DNA of 64,000 nucleotides from Deltaproteobacteria bacterium (GCA_016186995.1 JACPKQ010000007.1:62001-126000); one strand, 5' to 3'; positions 26,784-36,254 are shown, counted from the first letter of the stretch. Translations and numbers: made by a program. The notes: generated from the sequence alone by a model not told the origin.

Positions 26784-28397
26784 ATGGGAAAATGCTCTCA
26801 GTACGATGCCATTATTATTGGTGCGGGCCACAACGGGCTTATCACAGCCGCTTATTTAGGAAAAGCAGGGAAGAAAGTTCTGCTTTTGGAAAAGCGCCCT
26901 GTGATAGGGGGATCTTGTGTTACTGAAGAAGTTATTCCAGGCTTTAAAATTTCAACCACTTCTTATGTATGTTCACTTTTAAGACCTGAGGTTATTCATG
27001 ATTTAGAGCTTAAAAAATTTGGATTTAAACTTTTGCTTCGTGATCCTTCATCTCTTTCTCTTTTCCCAGATGGAAAGTATTTTTATTTTTGGCGAGATCC
27101 CAAAAAAACTCATCAAGAGATTGCAAAACTTTCAGAAAAAGATGCCCGAAACTGGGCTCATTATCATGAAGATTTAGAACAAATCGCAAGTATTGTAGAA
27201 CCCATGATGATAAAACCAGCGCTTGATCCTCAAACAAAAAAAATCAAAGAACTTTTTGAAATGGCAAAACTAGGTTTGCGTGTAAGAAAAGAAGATAAAG
27301 CCCTTTCGAATCTGTTGCGCATGTTTTCTATGAGTGTGGCTGATTTTTTGGATTCTTACTTTGAAAGTACAGAGCTTAAAGCAACCCTTGCCACAGATGG
27401 GGTGATTGGGGCTTTTGCAGGGCCTTATATGCCGGGTACAGCTTATGTTCTTTTTCATCATGTGATGGGTGAAGCCGAAGGTGTAAAGGGTGCGTGGGGT
27501 TATGTTGAAGGGGGCATGGGCGGTATTACCCAAGCTCTTTATAAATCAGCCACACGTTTTAAAGTAGAGGCTTTAACGAATGCATCTGTTCACAAGATAT
27601 TAGTTAAAAATGGAGAGGCTTATGGTGTTGCACTCCAAGATGGACGTGAATTTTACGCCAAAGCTATTATTTCAAATGCAGATCCTAAAAAAACATTTTT
27701 AGATTTTGTTTCTTCTCATGATTTACCTAGTGATTTTATTCGCGGTGTAAAAAATATTAAATTTCGAAGTGCTTCTTTTAAAATTAATTTAGCTTTGGAT
27801 TCACTTCCTTCGTGGAAGGCTATCCCAGGAAGTGAATTAGGCCCGCAACACAGGGGAACCATTCATCTTTCTCCAAGCATGGAATACATTGAAAGAGCTT
27901 TCGATGATGCAAAATATGGAAGGCCTTCAAGACAACCTGTTTTAGAGTGTACGATTCCAACAAGTGTGGATCCTACGATTGCTCCATTAGGAAAACATAT
28001 TATGGGAATGTTTGTGCAGTATTTCCCCTATGATTTAAAAGAAGGAAATGTGGTTCAAGAAAAAGAAAAGTTTGTAAAAACGTGTCTTAATCTTTTAGAA
28101 GAATATGCACCAGGAATTCAAAATAAAATAAGTGGGGTGCATGCCTTAAGCCCACAAGATTTAGAAAAAGAATACGGCCTTACAGGAGGAAATCTTTTTC
28201 ATGGAGAGATGACTTTAGACCAACTTCTTTTTATGAGACCACAACCTGGGTGGTCAAGGTATCGAACTCCTTTACCGCATCTTTATTTATGTGGATCAGG
28301 GGCTCATCCTGGTGGCGGTGTTTTAGGGGCACCAGGGTATTTGGCTGCCAAAACCATTCTTTCGCTCGAGTCATCACGAACCCAAAGGACGTGGTGA
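26784..28397 (+). CDS. FAD-dependent oxidoreductase, PYROXD2/phytoene-desaturase-like
   Basis: 537 residues. The N-terminus is a dinucleotide-binding Rossmann fold, IIGAGHNGLITAAYLGKAG, followed by LLEKRPVIGGSCVTEE. The C-terminus has the family FAD-contacting signature LYLCGSGAHPGGGVLGAPGY. Length and motifs fit the amine-oxidase/CrtI-like clade of PYROXD2, whose substrate is unknown. No carotenoid genes are nearby, so a phytoene desaturase role is unlikely. Confidence 0.9.
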   Translation: MGKCSQYDAIIIGAGHNGLITAAYLGKAGKKVLLLEKRPVIGGSCVTEEVIPGFKISTTSYVCSLLRPEVIHDLELKKFGFKLLLRDPSSLSLFPDGKYFYFWRDPKKTHQEIAKLSEKDARNWAHYHEDLEQIASIVEPMMIKPALDPQTKKIKELFEMAKLGLRVRKEDKALSNLLRMFSMSVADFLDSYFESTELKATLATDGVIGAFAGPYMPGTAYVLFHHVMGEAEGVKGAWGYVEGGMGGITQALYKSATRFKVEALTNASVHKILVKNGEAYGVALQDGREFYAKAIISNADPKKTFLDFVSSHDLPSDFIRGVKNIKFRSASFKINLALDSLPSWKAIPGSELGPQHRGTIHLSPSMEYIERAFDDAKYGRPSRQPVLECTIPTSVDPTIAPLGKHIMGMFVQYFPYDLKEGNVVQEKEKFVKTCLNLLEEYAPGIQNKISGVHALSPQDLEKEYGLTGGNLFHGEMTLDQLLFMRPQPGWSRYRTPLPHLYLCGSGAHPGGGVLGAPGYLAAKTILSLESSRTQRTW

Positions 28398-28539
28398 TCT
28401 CGAGGGGCGTGTTTACTTGGAGCATTTATTTTTTAAATATCACATATTTTAGTGTTTACAGTATTGACGCTGCGACGTGCCATTGATAGAAACGAAATGT
28501 TGTTGTGTAAAAAGTTCCGTATTATGTAAGGAGGTATGT

Positions 28540-29301
28540 ATGGTGTGGAAAGGTATCGTTAAGTGTAGTTTTCTACTTTCTTTCCTTGTTATTCCCACTT
28601 CATTTGCCATTCCAAAAGATCACAGAGATCTTGATCGTCTAGATCATTCTCGTGTTCGTGTTTTGGCTGATCAAGTGAGTAGGAAGGCACGTGAAGTGCG
28701 TTCTGAGGCAGAAAGATATTACCAGGGTGGAGAAGTTGAACGAAGAGCCATTGAAGATTTAAGAGAACTTGACAGAGAAGCCACCCTTTTTCAACAAGAG
28801 GTGGATCATGCTCGAGATCTTGAACGAGAGTTTGATCGTTTAGAACGTGCTTATGATAAAGCATACGTCACCGTTTCTCGCGCACGTTTTTATCGCTATC
28901 TTGAGAGAAATTTTCTTGAAATAGGTCGTTTACTGAAAGAACTTGAGAGAGAGTTAGATGATGGTCTTTTTGGAGACCCATTATTAAAACTTTCAAAAAG
29001 TGTAGAGCTTAAAACTGAAAGTCTTTATAGACTGGCACAAAAATCTATACTTGGCTGGAATTACCAAGATGGCAAAGCCCTTGAAGATTTAAGAATGCTT
29101 GCTGAAGATGCAAGACGTCACTTTGAAGCTGCAAGGCGTGATCGTCGTTATAGTTCACAATACGAGTTTAGAAAACTTTTAGCTTCTTATAGAGAGGCAA
29201 AGATTTCTTTACGGTTATCTCCGTCATTGAATTATTTGCATGGGCATCTTGATGAAATTGAAGCTGATTTAAGAGAATTGAGAAATCTTTATGGAGAATA
29301 G
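28540..29301 (+). CDS. Secreted helical protein, paralogue of the next gene
   Basis: 253 residues from the ATG 5 bases after AAGGAGG. The signal peptide ends near TSFA (residue 25). The mature protein is almost entirely charged alpha-helix, probably a helical bundle in the periplasm. The segment ARFYRYLERNFLEIGRLLKELE matches ATFFRFIMDDLNRASESVRELR in the next gene at the same position, so the two arose by duplication. No known family is recognised. Confidence 0.75.
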   Translation: MVWKGIVKCSFLLSFLVIPTSFAIPKDHRDLDRLDHSRVRVLADQVSRKAREVRSEAERYYQGGEVERRAIEDLRELDREATLFQQEVDHARDLEREFDRLERAYDKAYVTVSRARFYRYLERNFLEIGRLLKELERELDDGLFGDPLLKLSKSVELKTESLYRLAQKSILGWNYQDGKALEDLRMLAEDARRHFEAARRDRRYSSQYEFRKLLASYREAKISLRLSPSLNYLHGHLDEIEADLRELRNLYGE

Positions 29302-29327
29302 GTTTTTAAAGTATTAAAGGAGGTCTT

Positions 29328-30128
29328 ATGTCACTCAGAAAGTCGATATTTGTTTTAGTGACTGTATGTGCTGGATTGTTTTATCAGCCTGTGAATGCAG
29401 CGGAAAGTGTGGGCCTGTTAGGTAGCACTCTTCGTGAGCATGCACGAGAAATCCACAGAGCTTCAGAAAGAATGGTAGCTCAAGCCGAAGCCTACAAAGG
29501 CTATTACGATTCTGATAACTTTCATGTAGTTTATCAGTTAAGAGACTTAGAAAGCTCAGCCAGACGCTTCCGTAGCCGGGTAGATTCGTGGTTGCAAGAT
29601 CCTTCTCTTGCCTACAACGAATTTTATGATGTTGCAGGCGATCTTGAAGATGTAAAAATGGTAGCTTCACGAGCTACTTTTTTTCGTTTCATTATGGATG
29701 ATTTGAATCGAGCAAGTGAAAGCGTAAGAGAGCTTCGTTTGTATTATTATGGTTATGGTTACCGTCATTGGGATGATCATTATAGAGATGATCGTGAAAG
29801 ACGTCGCCATGAAGAACGTGAACGTCGTGAGCGTGAAAGAAGAGACCATTGGGATCGAGATGGACATCGCTACGATCGAGATCGTCATGAACGTGAAAGA
29901 AGAGATCGCGAACGTTGGGACAGAGACCGTCGTGATCGTGAAGAGCGCGACAGAAATGAACGTGAACGTCGTGAAAGAGAAAGACGTGAACGTGAAGATC
30001 GTGAAAGGCGCGATCGTGATAACCGAGATCGAGACCGTTGGGATAGAGACAGAGATCGTGATCGCGGAGATCGAGACCGTCGCGATCGTGAAGACCGTGA
30101 AAGACGCGATAGAAATCGCCATAGATAA
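29328..30128 (+). CDS. Secreted helical protein with Arg/Asp/Glu repeat tail
   Basis: 266 residues with an AAAGGAGG site and a signal peptide ending at VNAA (residue 25). Residues 26-140 are a helical domain paralogous to the upstream gene, followed by a Tyr/Gly/His linker (YYYGYGYRHW). About 115 residues then consist almost entirely of Arg, Asp and Glu in short RD/RE units (RDRERRDRE-type), a mixed-charge low-complexity tail. The repeats leave other frames open as artefacts. Such a tail should be disordered and could bind polyanions, metal or the cell wall; no function is known. Confidence 0.8.
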   Translation: MSLRKSIFVLVTVCAGLFYQPVNAAESVGLLGSTLREHAREIHRASERMVAQAEAYKGYYDSDNFHVVYQLRDLESSARRFRSRVDSWLQDPSLAYNEFYDVAGDLEDVKMVASRATFFRFIMDDLNRASESVRELRLYYYGYGYRHWDDHYRDDRERRRHEERERRERERRDHWDRDGHRYDRDRHERERRDRERWDRDRRDREERDRNERERRERERREREDRERRDRDNRDRDRWDRDRDRDRGDRDRRDREDRERRDRNRHR

Positions 30129-30152
30129 GATCAAGATACGTAATTGGAAAGC

Positions 30153-30237
30153 TGTCATCGCGAGGGAATGAAATGACCGTGGCGATCTCATCGCAGTAGC
30201 GATGGGCATGGCGCAGCACCCTTACCTCGCAATGACG
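30153..30237. repeat. REP/MITE-like element with terminal inverted repeats
   Basis: TGTCATCGCGAGG at the left and CCTCGCAATGACG at the right are imperfect inverted ends of one short non-coding element. The internal sequence also pairs (GGCGATCTCATCGC). It belongs with the elements at 32986-33094 and 41127-41172. Confidence 0.65.
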
Positions 30238-30296
30238 AGGCCTTTTGCAATGATACGCTTTCGTGTGGGACGTTTCTCTGCTATAATCAAAAATAT

Positions 30297-30764
30297 ATGA
30301 GGGGTTTTCTAAAACCTTTCGCTTTTATTGCTTTTTTCCTTCCTTTTTTTTCTTTTTCTCTGTGGACAGGTGAATGGCAGGGTGAAGCAGAAATGCATTC
30401 TTATACCTTGCCTGCTTCAAAGGGAATACTTTATGTTTCTTATACACAAACAGGGGTACAATTAGTTCTTAATAAAGCTCAGTACAAAACAAAATATACA
30501 CAACAAGAATGGGGGCCCGAAACTTACGAAATTCGAAACGGTGACCTTTTTGATGAGAGTAAAAAAATTGGAGAAGTGAGCGAAAATCACATTTCTATTT
30601 TTAGAGAAGCCCTGACTCCGCAAGGAAAGTATTATTTTGAAACCCATGTCACAAAAACAGGTGAACATTCTGTTTCTTATGATGAAAATTGGTTTACTCA
30701 GAAAAAGCCTGTTTACTCTTTAAAGGGCGTTCTCGAAGTAGTTCCAAGTCAAAAATTGCCTTGA
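30297..30764 (+). CDS. Secreted protein, function unknown
   Basis: 155 residues with a hydrophobic signal-like N-terminus (residues 1-22). The mature part is beta-rich (GEWQGEAEMHSYTLPASKG, then several Tyr-containing strands) and could be a small periplasmic barrel. The ATG overlaps a TATAAT-like box region (about 30285) and has no strong ribosome site, so the start is uncertain. No homologous family is recognised. Confidence 0.65.
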   Translation: MRGFLKPFAFIAFFLPFFSFSLWTGEWQGEAEMHSYTLPASKGILYVSYTQTGVQLVLNKAQYKTKYTQQEWGPETYEIRNGDLFDESKKIGEVSENHISIFREALTPQGKYYFETHVTKTGEHSVSYDENWFTQKKPVYSLKGVLEVVPSQKLP

Positions 30765-30826
30765 TTTCAGAAAACATTAAAGTTAAAAATGAAAAATGCT
30801 TTTCTTTAAGGAAAAAGGGTTAAAAT

Positions 30827-31990
30827 ATGCCGCGGGGTAAAATTGAACTTGGAAGTGTTGAAACACTTTCTATTTTAGATTGTAAGGGCACTGTTGACGA
30901 GGGGCTTATGCCTCTACTTGATAATAAAACTCTTCTTAAGGCTTATCGTCTCATGCTTTTGGGAAGGCGCTTAGATGAACAAGCGATGCGCTATCAAAGA
31001 CAAGGACGAATTGGAACTTTTGCACCTAATATTGGACAAGAGGCTGCTCAAGTGGGTGCAGGGCTTGCCATGAAAAAAGAAGATTGGTTTGCCCCTTCAT
31101 TTCGTGAATTGGGTGTGTGGCTTGCTCGCGGAATGACCATTAAAAATTATTTTTTAGGATGGATGGGAATTGAAGACGGAAACAGTGGGCTTAAAGGAAC
31201 TGCCAACGTTCCTGTTGCTGTTCCTGTTGCAACTCAATGTACTTACGCTGCGGGTATTGCCTGGGGAATTAAACTTGATAAGAAAAAAGCAGCGTGCGTT
31301 GTTTTTTTTGGTGATGGGGCAACCTCAGAGGGAAGTTTTCATGAAGGAATTAATTTTTGCGGGGCTATGAATTTACCTGCCGTGTACTTTTGCCAAAATA
31401 ATCAATGGGCCATTTCAACACCTCGTAAAAAACAAACAAAATCAGAAACCATTGCTCAAAAAGCAATAGCTTATGGCATTCATGGTATTCAAGTGGATGG
31501 GAATGATTTTTTTTCTGTTTATGTTGCTTCGATTGAGGCTTTGAAAAGGGCTTATGAAGGTAAGGGGCCTACACTCGTAGAAGCCATCACCTATCGTCGT
31601 TCTGTTCATACGACAGCTGACGATCCGCGTGTGTATCGAAGTGAAAAAGAAGAAAAGGAATGGGATGAAAAAGATCCTATTCATAGAATGAGAAGTTATT
31701 TAGAAAAGAAAAAGATTTTAACGAAAGAAGATAACGAAAAATTAGAGGCCGTTATTGCAGCTGAAATTAAAGCTGGTTATGTCGAAGCTGAAGCCTATCG
31801 AAATAGTAATATAGATCCTCTTTCTTATTTTGATTATATTTATAAAGAAATACCCCCTTATCTAAAATGGCAAAAAGAAATAGCCCGTCATCATCTTAAA
31901 GGACGTAATGTTATTAAAGGAGCGACCGAACCTGTGAAAGGCACAGGCGGGGCTGCTGCTGTTGGGCAACTTGAGGAGGCAGAAGATTAA
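30827..31990 (+). CDS. pdhA: 2-oxoacid (pyruvate-type) dehydrogenase E1 alpha subunit
   Basis: 387 residues. It has the thiamine diphosphate motif GDGATSEGSFHEGINFCGAMNL...QNNQW (GDG to NN) and the phosphorylation-loop region TADDPRVYRS. Length and motifs fit the alpha subunit of a heterotetrameric E1 (PdhA, AcoA or BkdA1 type). It oxidatively decarboxylates a 2-oxoacid together with E1 beta. Its stop codon overlaps the next ATG by one base. The extra 30-residue Gly/Ala-rich C-terminus is unusual. Confidence 0.93.
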   Translation: MPRGKIELGSVETLSILDCKGTVDEGLMPLLDNKTLLKAYRLMLLGRRLDEQAMRYQRQGRIGTFAPNIGQEAAQVGAGLAMKKEDWFAPSFRELGVWLARGMTIKNYFLGWMGIEDGNSGLKGTANVPVAVPVATQCTYAAGIAWGIKLDKKKAACVVFFGDGATSEGSFHEGINFCGAMNLPAVYFCQNNQWAISTPRKKQTKSETIAQKAIAYGIHGIQVDGNDFFSVYVASIEALKRAYEGKGPTLVEAITYRRSVHTTADDPRVYRSEKEEKEWDEKDPIHRMRSYLEKKKILTKEDNEKLEAVIAAEIKAGYVEAEAYRNSNIDPLSYFDYIYKEIPPYLKWQKEIARHHLKGRNVIKGATEPVKGTGGAAAVGQLEEAED

Positions 31991-32979
31991 TGGCTGAAAC
32001 AAAACGCTTAACCATGGTTGAGGCTTTAAACTTAGCTCTTTTTGAAGAGATGGAAAGAGACAAAAACGTTCTTGTTTTAGGTGAAGATGTTGGGGTAGAT
32101 GGCGGAGTTTTTCGTGTGACCAAAGGGCTTGTAGAAAAGTATGGAGAAGAGCGCGTTGTTGATACGCCCTTAGCCGAAGAAGGTATTATGGGTGCAGCGG
32201 TTGGGTTGGCTCTTTATGGAAAAAGACCTGTGTGTGAAATTCAATTTAGTGGTTTTATTTTTGAAGGCTATGAACAGTTAGAATCTCATGCCAGGCGTCT
32301 TCGTTTGAGAACTCACGGGGCGCTTGAGTGTCCTATGGTTTTAAGAGCGCCTTGTGCAGGTGGTATTCGTGCTTTGGAACATCATAATGAATCAGCAGAA
32401 ATGATTTATGGACACATGCCAGGTTTAGTTGTTGTTATGCCTTCTGGACCCAGAAATGCTCGTGGACTTTTAAAAGCAGCCATTCGTTCAAATGACCCTG
32501 TGGTTTTTTTAGAACCTAAATCAGTGTACCGATCTATTCGTGAAGATGTACCTCTTCATGATGATGTGTATCCACTTGGAAAAGCCGCTGTCCTGAGAGA
32601 AGGCTCTCAGTTTACTGTTGTAACCTACGGAGCCCAAGTCAAGCTTGTTAAAGAAGTTATGAAAAAAGGAATTGAAGAGCAAGGTTGGGATCCTGAAATT
32701 ATTGATCTTCAAACAATAATGCCTTTTGATTATGAAACAGTGGTACAAAGCGTTCAGAAAACAGGGCGTTGCCTTATTGTGCATGAAGCACCCAGGTCAG
32801 GTGGTTTAGGTGCTGAAATTGTGGCTCGTCTTATTGAGTTTTCTTTCCTTTACTTGGAGGCCCCTATTGAAAGAGTCACAGGGTGGGATACCCCATTTCC
32901 ATTTTATGCAAGAGAAGATACTTATCTTCCGGATGCCCAAAGAATTACTTCAGCCGTTCATAATATTTTAAGTTATTAG
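31990..32979 (+). CDS. pdhB: 2-oxoacid (pyruvate-type) dehydrogenase E1 beta subunit
   Basis: 329 residues. LVLGEDVGVDGGVFRVTKGL and the segment DTPLAEEGIMGAAVGLALYGKRPVCEIQF are diagnostic of E1 beta; the C-terminal transketolase domain ends with GWDTPFPFY. It completes the thiamine-dependent E1. No E2 (lipoyl acyltransferase) or E3 gene follows, as a repeat element and an opposing gene come next, so the remaining subunits must be elsewhere. Confidence 0.93.
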   Translation: MAETKRLTMVEALNLALFEEMERDKNVLVLGEDVGVDGGVFRVTKGLVEKYGEERVVDTPLAEEGIMGAAVGLALYGKRPVCEIQFSGFIFEGYEQLESHARRLRLRTHGALECPMVLRAPCAGGIRALEHHNESAEMIYGHMPGLVVVMPSGPRNARGLLKAAIRSNDPVVFLEPKSVYRSIREDVPLHDDVYPLGKAAVLREGSQFTVVTYGAQVKLVKEVMKKGIEEQGWDPEIIDLQTIMPFDYETVVQSVQKTGRCLIVHEAPRSGGLGAEIVARLIEFSFLYLEAPIERVTGWDTPFPFYAREDTYLPDAQRITSAVHNILSY

Positions 32980-32985
32980 GAATTT

Positions 32986-33094
32986 TGTCATTGCGAGGCG
33001 AGGCCGAAGCAATCTCCTAGAATTGCTTTAGCAATTCTAGGACAACACTTGCGTGTTGGGATCGCCACGTCGCTTATAGCTCCTCGCGATGACA
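32986..33094. repeat. REP/MITE-like element with terminal inverted repeats and central hairpin
   Basis: About 109 bp with ends TGTCATTGCGAGG and CCTCGCGATGACA (12 of 13 pair). Inside is a perfect 12-bp stem with a 4-base loop at 33015-33042 (TCCTAGAATTGC/GCAATTCTAGGA). It lies between the E1 beta and bcp genes, which converge on it, and may also act as a bidirectional terminator. Confidence 0.75.
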
Positions 33095-33108
33095 GACTTG
33101 TATGCTAT

Positions 33109-33582
33109 TTAGGCTTTTCTTAGAAAATCCACAACTTCTTCAGCATGGCCTTCGGATTTTACTTTTTCATAAATTTTTTCAATTTTCCCATCTTTTCCAA
33201 CAATAAAAGTAGTTCGAGCAACCCCCCAATACTTTTTGCCATACATATTTTTTTCTATCCACACGCCGTAATCTTGGCAGGTCTTTTTTTCTTCATCGGA
33301 TAAAAGAATAAAAGGTAAATTAAATTTTTCTATAAACTTATGATGTGATTCAATGCCATCAGGGCTGATACCTAAAATAACCGCATTTTGATTTTCTATT
33401 TTTTTATGGCTGTCTCTAAAACCACAGGATTCTACTGTACAACCTGGTGTGTCATCTTTTGGATAAAAATAAAGAACAACTCTTTTTTTACCTTTAAAAT
33501 CAGAAAGCTTCACTTTTTCTCCAGAACTAGCAGTTAAGTGAATAGCAGGGGCACGATCTCCTTCTTTTAAGTGTGACATCAT
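33109..33582 (-). CDS. bcp: Thioredoxin-dependent peroxiredoxin (BCP/PrxQ type)
   Basis: 157 residues from an ATG preceded by AAAGAG; an ATG seven codons earlier is possible. VVLYFYPKDDTPGCTVESCGFRD holds the peroxidatic Cys48 and a resolving Cys53 five residues on, the PrxQ/BCP arrangement. It reduces hydrogen peroxide and organic peroxides in the cytoplasm using thioredoxin. Confidence 0.93.
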   Translation of the reverse strand: MMSHLKEGDRAPAIHLTASSGEKVKLSDFKGKKRVVLYFYPKDDTPGCTVESCGFRDSHKKIENQNAVILGISPDGIESHHKFIEKFNLPFILLSDEEKKTCQDYGVWIEKNMYGKKYWGVARTTFIVGKDGKIEKIYEKVKSEGHAEEVVDFLRKA

Positions 33583-33670
33583 TATGTTCTCTTTAGAATT
33601 CATATTTTAAAGCGATATCATGGTAAAGATCTGCTTGCAATCTTAAGGAAGTGGGTATTAATATCAAGCA

Positions 33671-34006
33671 ATGAAAAAAATCCTTCTTTTTTTATTTTTA
33701 TTTTCTTTAGCTTTGTTTGAAGCACTTACAGCGGCACCACAAGGTGAACAAATTTTCAATACAAAGTGTGCTTTGTGTCACACCATGGGTGGTGGGAAAA
33801 AGATTGGCCCTGATCTTAAAGGGGTCACTAAAAAGAGGACAAAAGAGTGGATGAGGAAAATGATTAAAGATCCCATGAATTTTGTAAAAACAGATCCAGA
33901 AGCTAAAAAAATTTTTGAAGAATACAAAAAAATGCCCATGGTTGTAGCCCCTCCTCTTACAGATGCAGAAATAGATGCTGTTATCAAGTATTTAGAAAAG
34001 AAGTAA
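33671..34006 (+). CDS. Small c-type cytochrome
   Basis: 111 residues with a signal peptide ending near LTAAP. The haem motif CALCH is at residues 33-37 and a Met ligand is probably in the MPMVVAPPL segment, giving a class I monohaem cytochrome c of the periplasm. Its redox partner is unknown. It starts 68 bases from bcp in the opposite direction. Confidence 0.9.
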   Translation: MKKILLFLFLFSLALFEALTAAPQGEQIFNTKCALCHTMGGGKKIGPDLKGVTKKRTKEWMRKMIKDPMNFVKTDPEAKKIFEEYKKMPMVVAPPLTDAEIDAVIKYLEKK

Positions 34007-34038
34007 ATACCTAGTTTTGTTGTTGTGGGTAGTTTTTT

Positions 34039-35730
34039 ATGAAGCTCAAAATTGTTGTTGGTATTTTTATTATTCTTACTTTTTCCTGTATTTTTAGTTA
34101 TTTAAGTTTAGATCAAGAGTATTTAAAACAAACAGCTCCGGATAAGTGGGTGCATTGGGTTTCTGTATTACCCCCGCTCATTGCCATTGTTTTAGCTTAT
34201 TTAACAGGCGAGATTATTTCTGCACTTTTTGTGGCTGTTCTTTTAGGTGGTTTTATTGCTTCACCCAAAAACCCATTTTTGGCTCTCAAATTAAGTTTTT
34301 TTGATTTTATGTGGAAAAGTGTTCAAGATGAATTCCATATTCTTGTTGTTGTTTTCATTATAACGCTTGTGGGAATGGTTGCTGTGATGAGTCGAATGGG
34401 TGGAACTCAAGCCATTATTAATGTGTTTTCAAAAAAGGTAGGAACTGGACGTGGAGCAGAAATCATTACAGCCCTTTTGGGTATTTTTATTTTTTTTGAC
34501 GATTATGCCAATACTATTTTAGTGGGAAGTTCAGCAAGACCTCTCACAGATAAATACAGAGTATCTCGAGAAAAACTTGCCTATCTTGTAGATTCAACCG
34601 CAGCTCCTGTAGCAGGGTTGGCTGTTCTTTCAACCTGGATTGGTTATGAAGTAGGGTTGTTTCAAACTGTTTTGTCCGAAATGCATTTAAATATTTCCGG
34701 TTACGAAGCTTTTTTTAGGGCTTTACCTTTTCGTTTTTATTGTATTTTTACAATTTTTTTTGTTTTTTTAAATGTTATTTTAGGGAGGGATTTTGGAAGC
34801 ATGCTTAAAGCGCAGAAAAGGGCCTATCATGAGAATAAACTCTATGCAGATGATGCAGAGTTTAAAACATCCATTGCTGTTGAAAAAACAACAATGCATC
34901 ATGGTGTTAAACCCAAATTGAGAAATGCGACCTTACCTTTGATAGTTGTTATTTTAGTTATTTGGGTGGGGCTTTATTTAAGTGGTATGCGTAACATGTC
35001 ATCCTCCGGTTTAACCGGAGGATCTCTCAGCATTATCCATCTTTTTTCTTTTGATATAATGCGACAATGTTTTTCAAATGCAGATAATCTTTTTGTTTTA
35101 GCAATGAGTGGAGTCATAGGCTCTCTTGTTGCACTTTTTTTAGCTGTATCTCAGAAGATTTTATCTTTTAAAGAAAGTCTTGCTACGTGGAGTTCTAGTT
35201 TTAAAGCTATTATCTCTCCACTTTGTATTCTTATTTTAGCCTGGTCTATTCAAAGGGTGTGTGATCATCTTGGAACAAGTCTTTTTTTAACGGCGACACT
35301 TAAAAATTTTGTGTCACCTGGGTTTTTACCACTTCTTATTTTTATTCTGGCCGGCGTTATTGCTTTTGCTACAGGAACCTCTTGGGGAACTATGGCCATT
35401 CTTATTCCTACAGCCATTCCTCTGACTTATCACATGGGTGGATTAGAACTTACTTTCATTTCAATGGCAGCTGTGTTAGATGGTGCCATTTTTGGAGATC
35501 ACTGCTCTCCTGTTTCGGATACAACGCTGATGTCTTCTATAGCTTCAGCCTGCGATCACATGCACCATGTTAAAACTCAACTTCCCTATGCACTTGTATG
35601 TATGGTTCTGTCTTCAACTCTAGGATATTATCTAAGCATTTCGGGTATTCATGTTGTGATCTCTTATGTTTTAGGTGGACTCGCCAGTTTTTTTATTCTT
35701 ATGTTTATAGGCAAGAGGGTGAGAACGTGA
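34039..35730 (+). CDS. NhaC-family Na+/H+ antiporter
   Basis: 563 residues with about 12-13 hydrophobic segments. The signature region IFFDDYANTILVGSSARPLTDKYRVSREKLAYLVDSTAAP is typical of NhaC-family transporters, with paired DD and a mid-membrane TSWGTMAIL loop. It exchanges sodium (or another solute) for protons; MleN-type malate or basic amino acid exchange is possible in the same family. It begins 32 bases after the cytochrome gene. Confidence 0.88.
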   Translation: MKLKIVVGIFIILTFSCIFSYLSLDQEYLKQTAPDKWVHWVSVLPPLIAIVLAYLTGEIISALFVAVLLGGFIASPKNPFLALKLSFFDFMWKSVQDEFHILVVVFIITLVGMVAVMSRMGGTQAIINVFSKKVGTGRGAEIITALLGIFIFFDDYANTILVGSSARPLTDKYRVSREKLAYLVDSTAAPVAGLAVLSTWIGYEVGLFQTVLSEMHLNISGYEAFFRALPFRFYCIFTIFFVFLNVILGRDFGSMLKAQKRAYHENKLYADDAEFKTSIAVEKTTMHHGVKPKLRNATLPLIVVILVIWVGLYLSGMRNMSSSGLTGGSLSIIHLFSFDIMRQCFSNADNLFVLAMSGVIGSLVALFLAVSQKILSFKESLATWSSSFKAIISPLCILILAWSIQRVCDHLGTSLFLTATLKNFVSPGFLPLLIFILAGVIAFATGTSWGTMAILIPTAIPLTYHMGGLELTFISMAAVLDGAIFGDHCSPVSDTTLMSSIASACDHMHHVKTQLPYALVCMVLSSTLGYYLSISGIHVVISYVLGGLASFFILMFIGKRVRT

Positions 35731-35879
35731 AAGAAGATTTTATTGTGCTAGGTATGATTTTGGTCTTATGAATGATGTATTTGATTAAAAATTCATCGTT
35801 TTCTCATATTAATTGAGAGCTGAGATCCTTAAATTTTGATATAATAAAAACAAGTATTTTAAAAAAAGGAGAGGTGTGT

Positions 35880-36254
35880 ATGTTAAGAAAATTTTTGGGT
35901 TGCGGAGTTTTGTTAGCGTTAGTGTTGGGTGTTTCTTTAGTAGAAGCACGAAAAGGAAAAGGTTCTCATGATCGCACGCAAATGAAAAAGCATCAGAAGA
36001 TGAGAGAACACAAAAAAGAATCCTCTGAAAGAAAGGGCAAACGAACGCAGGAAGAAAAAAGGGCTGCGCTTGAAAAGCAGCATGATCGAAAACTTAAAAA
36101 AGCAGAAGCTCAAAAAGAAAAAAGATTGACTCATTGTAAAGGAGATCAGAAGTGTATGGATCGTGCTAATCAGATTTATGAGAAGCAAAAAAGCCAAGTT
36201 GAAAAGCAATATGAGAAAAGAAGTAAGGGTTTAGCAAGCACCGAAAGTAGATAA
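35880..36254 (+). CDS. Small secreted Lys/Glu-rich protein
   Basis: 124 residues from the ATG after GGAGAGG (a GTG two codons earlier is weaker). A signal peptide ends near VEARKG (residue 24), then a highly charged Lys/Arg/Glu helix with two Cys (HCKGDQKCMD) that could form a disulfide. No family is recognised. Confidence 0.7.
   Translation: MLRKFLGCGVLLALVLGVSLVEARKGKGSHDRTQMKKHQKMREHKKESSERKGKRTQEEKRAALEKQHDRKLKKAEAQKEKRLTHCKGDQKCMDRANQIYEKQKSQVEKQYEKRSKGLASTESR

Noticed and set aside
26784-28397. Carotenoid phytoene desaturase
   Set aside because: The FAD motifs fit PYROXD2-type enzymes and no carotenoid genes are nearby.
29667-30219. Long open frames in other phases and on the minus strand across the Arg/Asp/Glu repeat
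   Set aside because: They mirror the low-complexity repeat, give Ile/Thr/Ser/Val- or His/Asp/Leu-rich nonsense, lack ribosome sites and signal features, and overlap the real gene fully.
30266-30290. Possible sigma-54 promoter before the gene at 30297
   Set aside because: GG and GC spacing is right but the -24 box reads GGGACG, a poor match, and a TATAAT box overlaps it.
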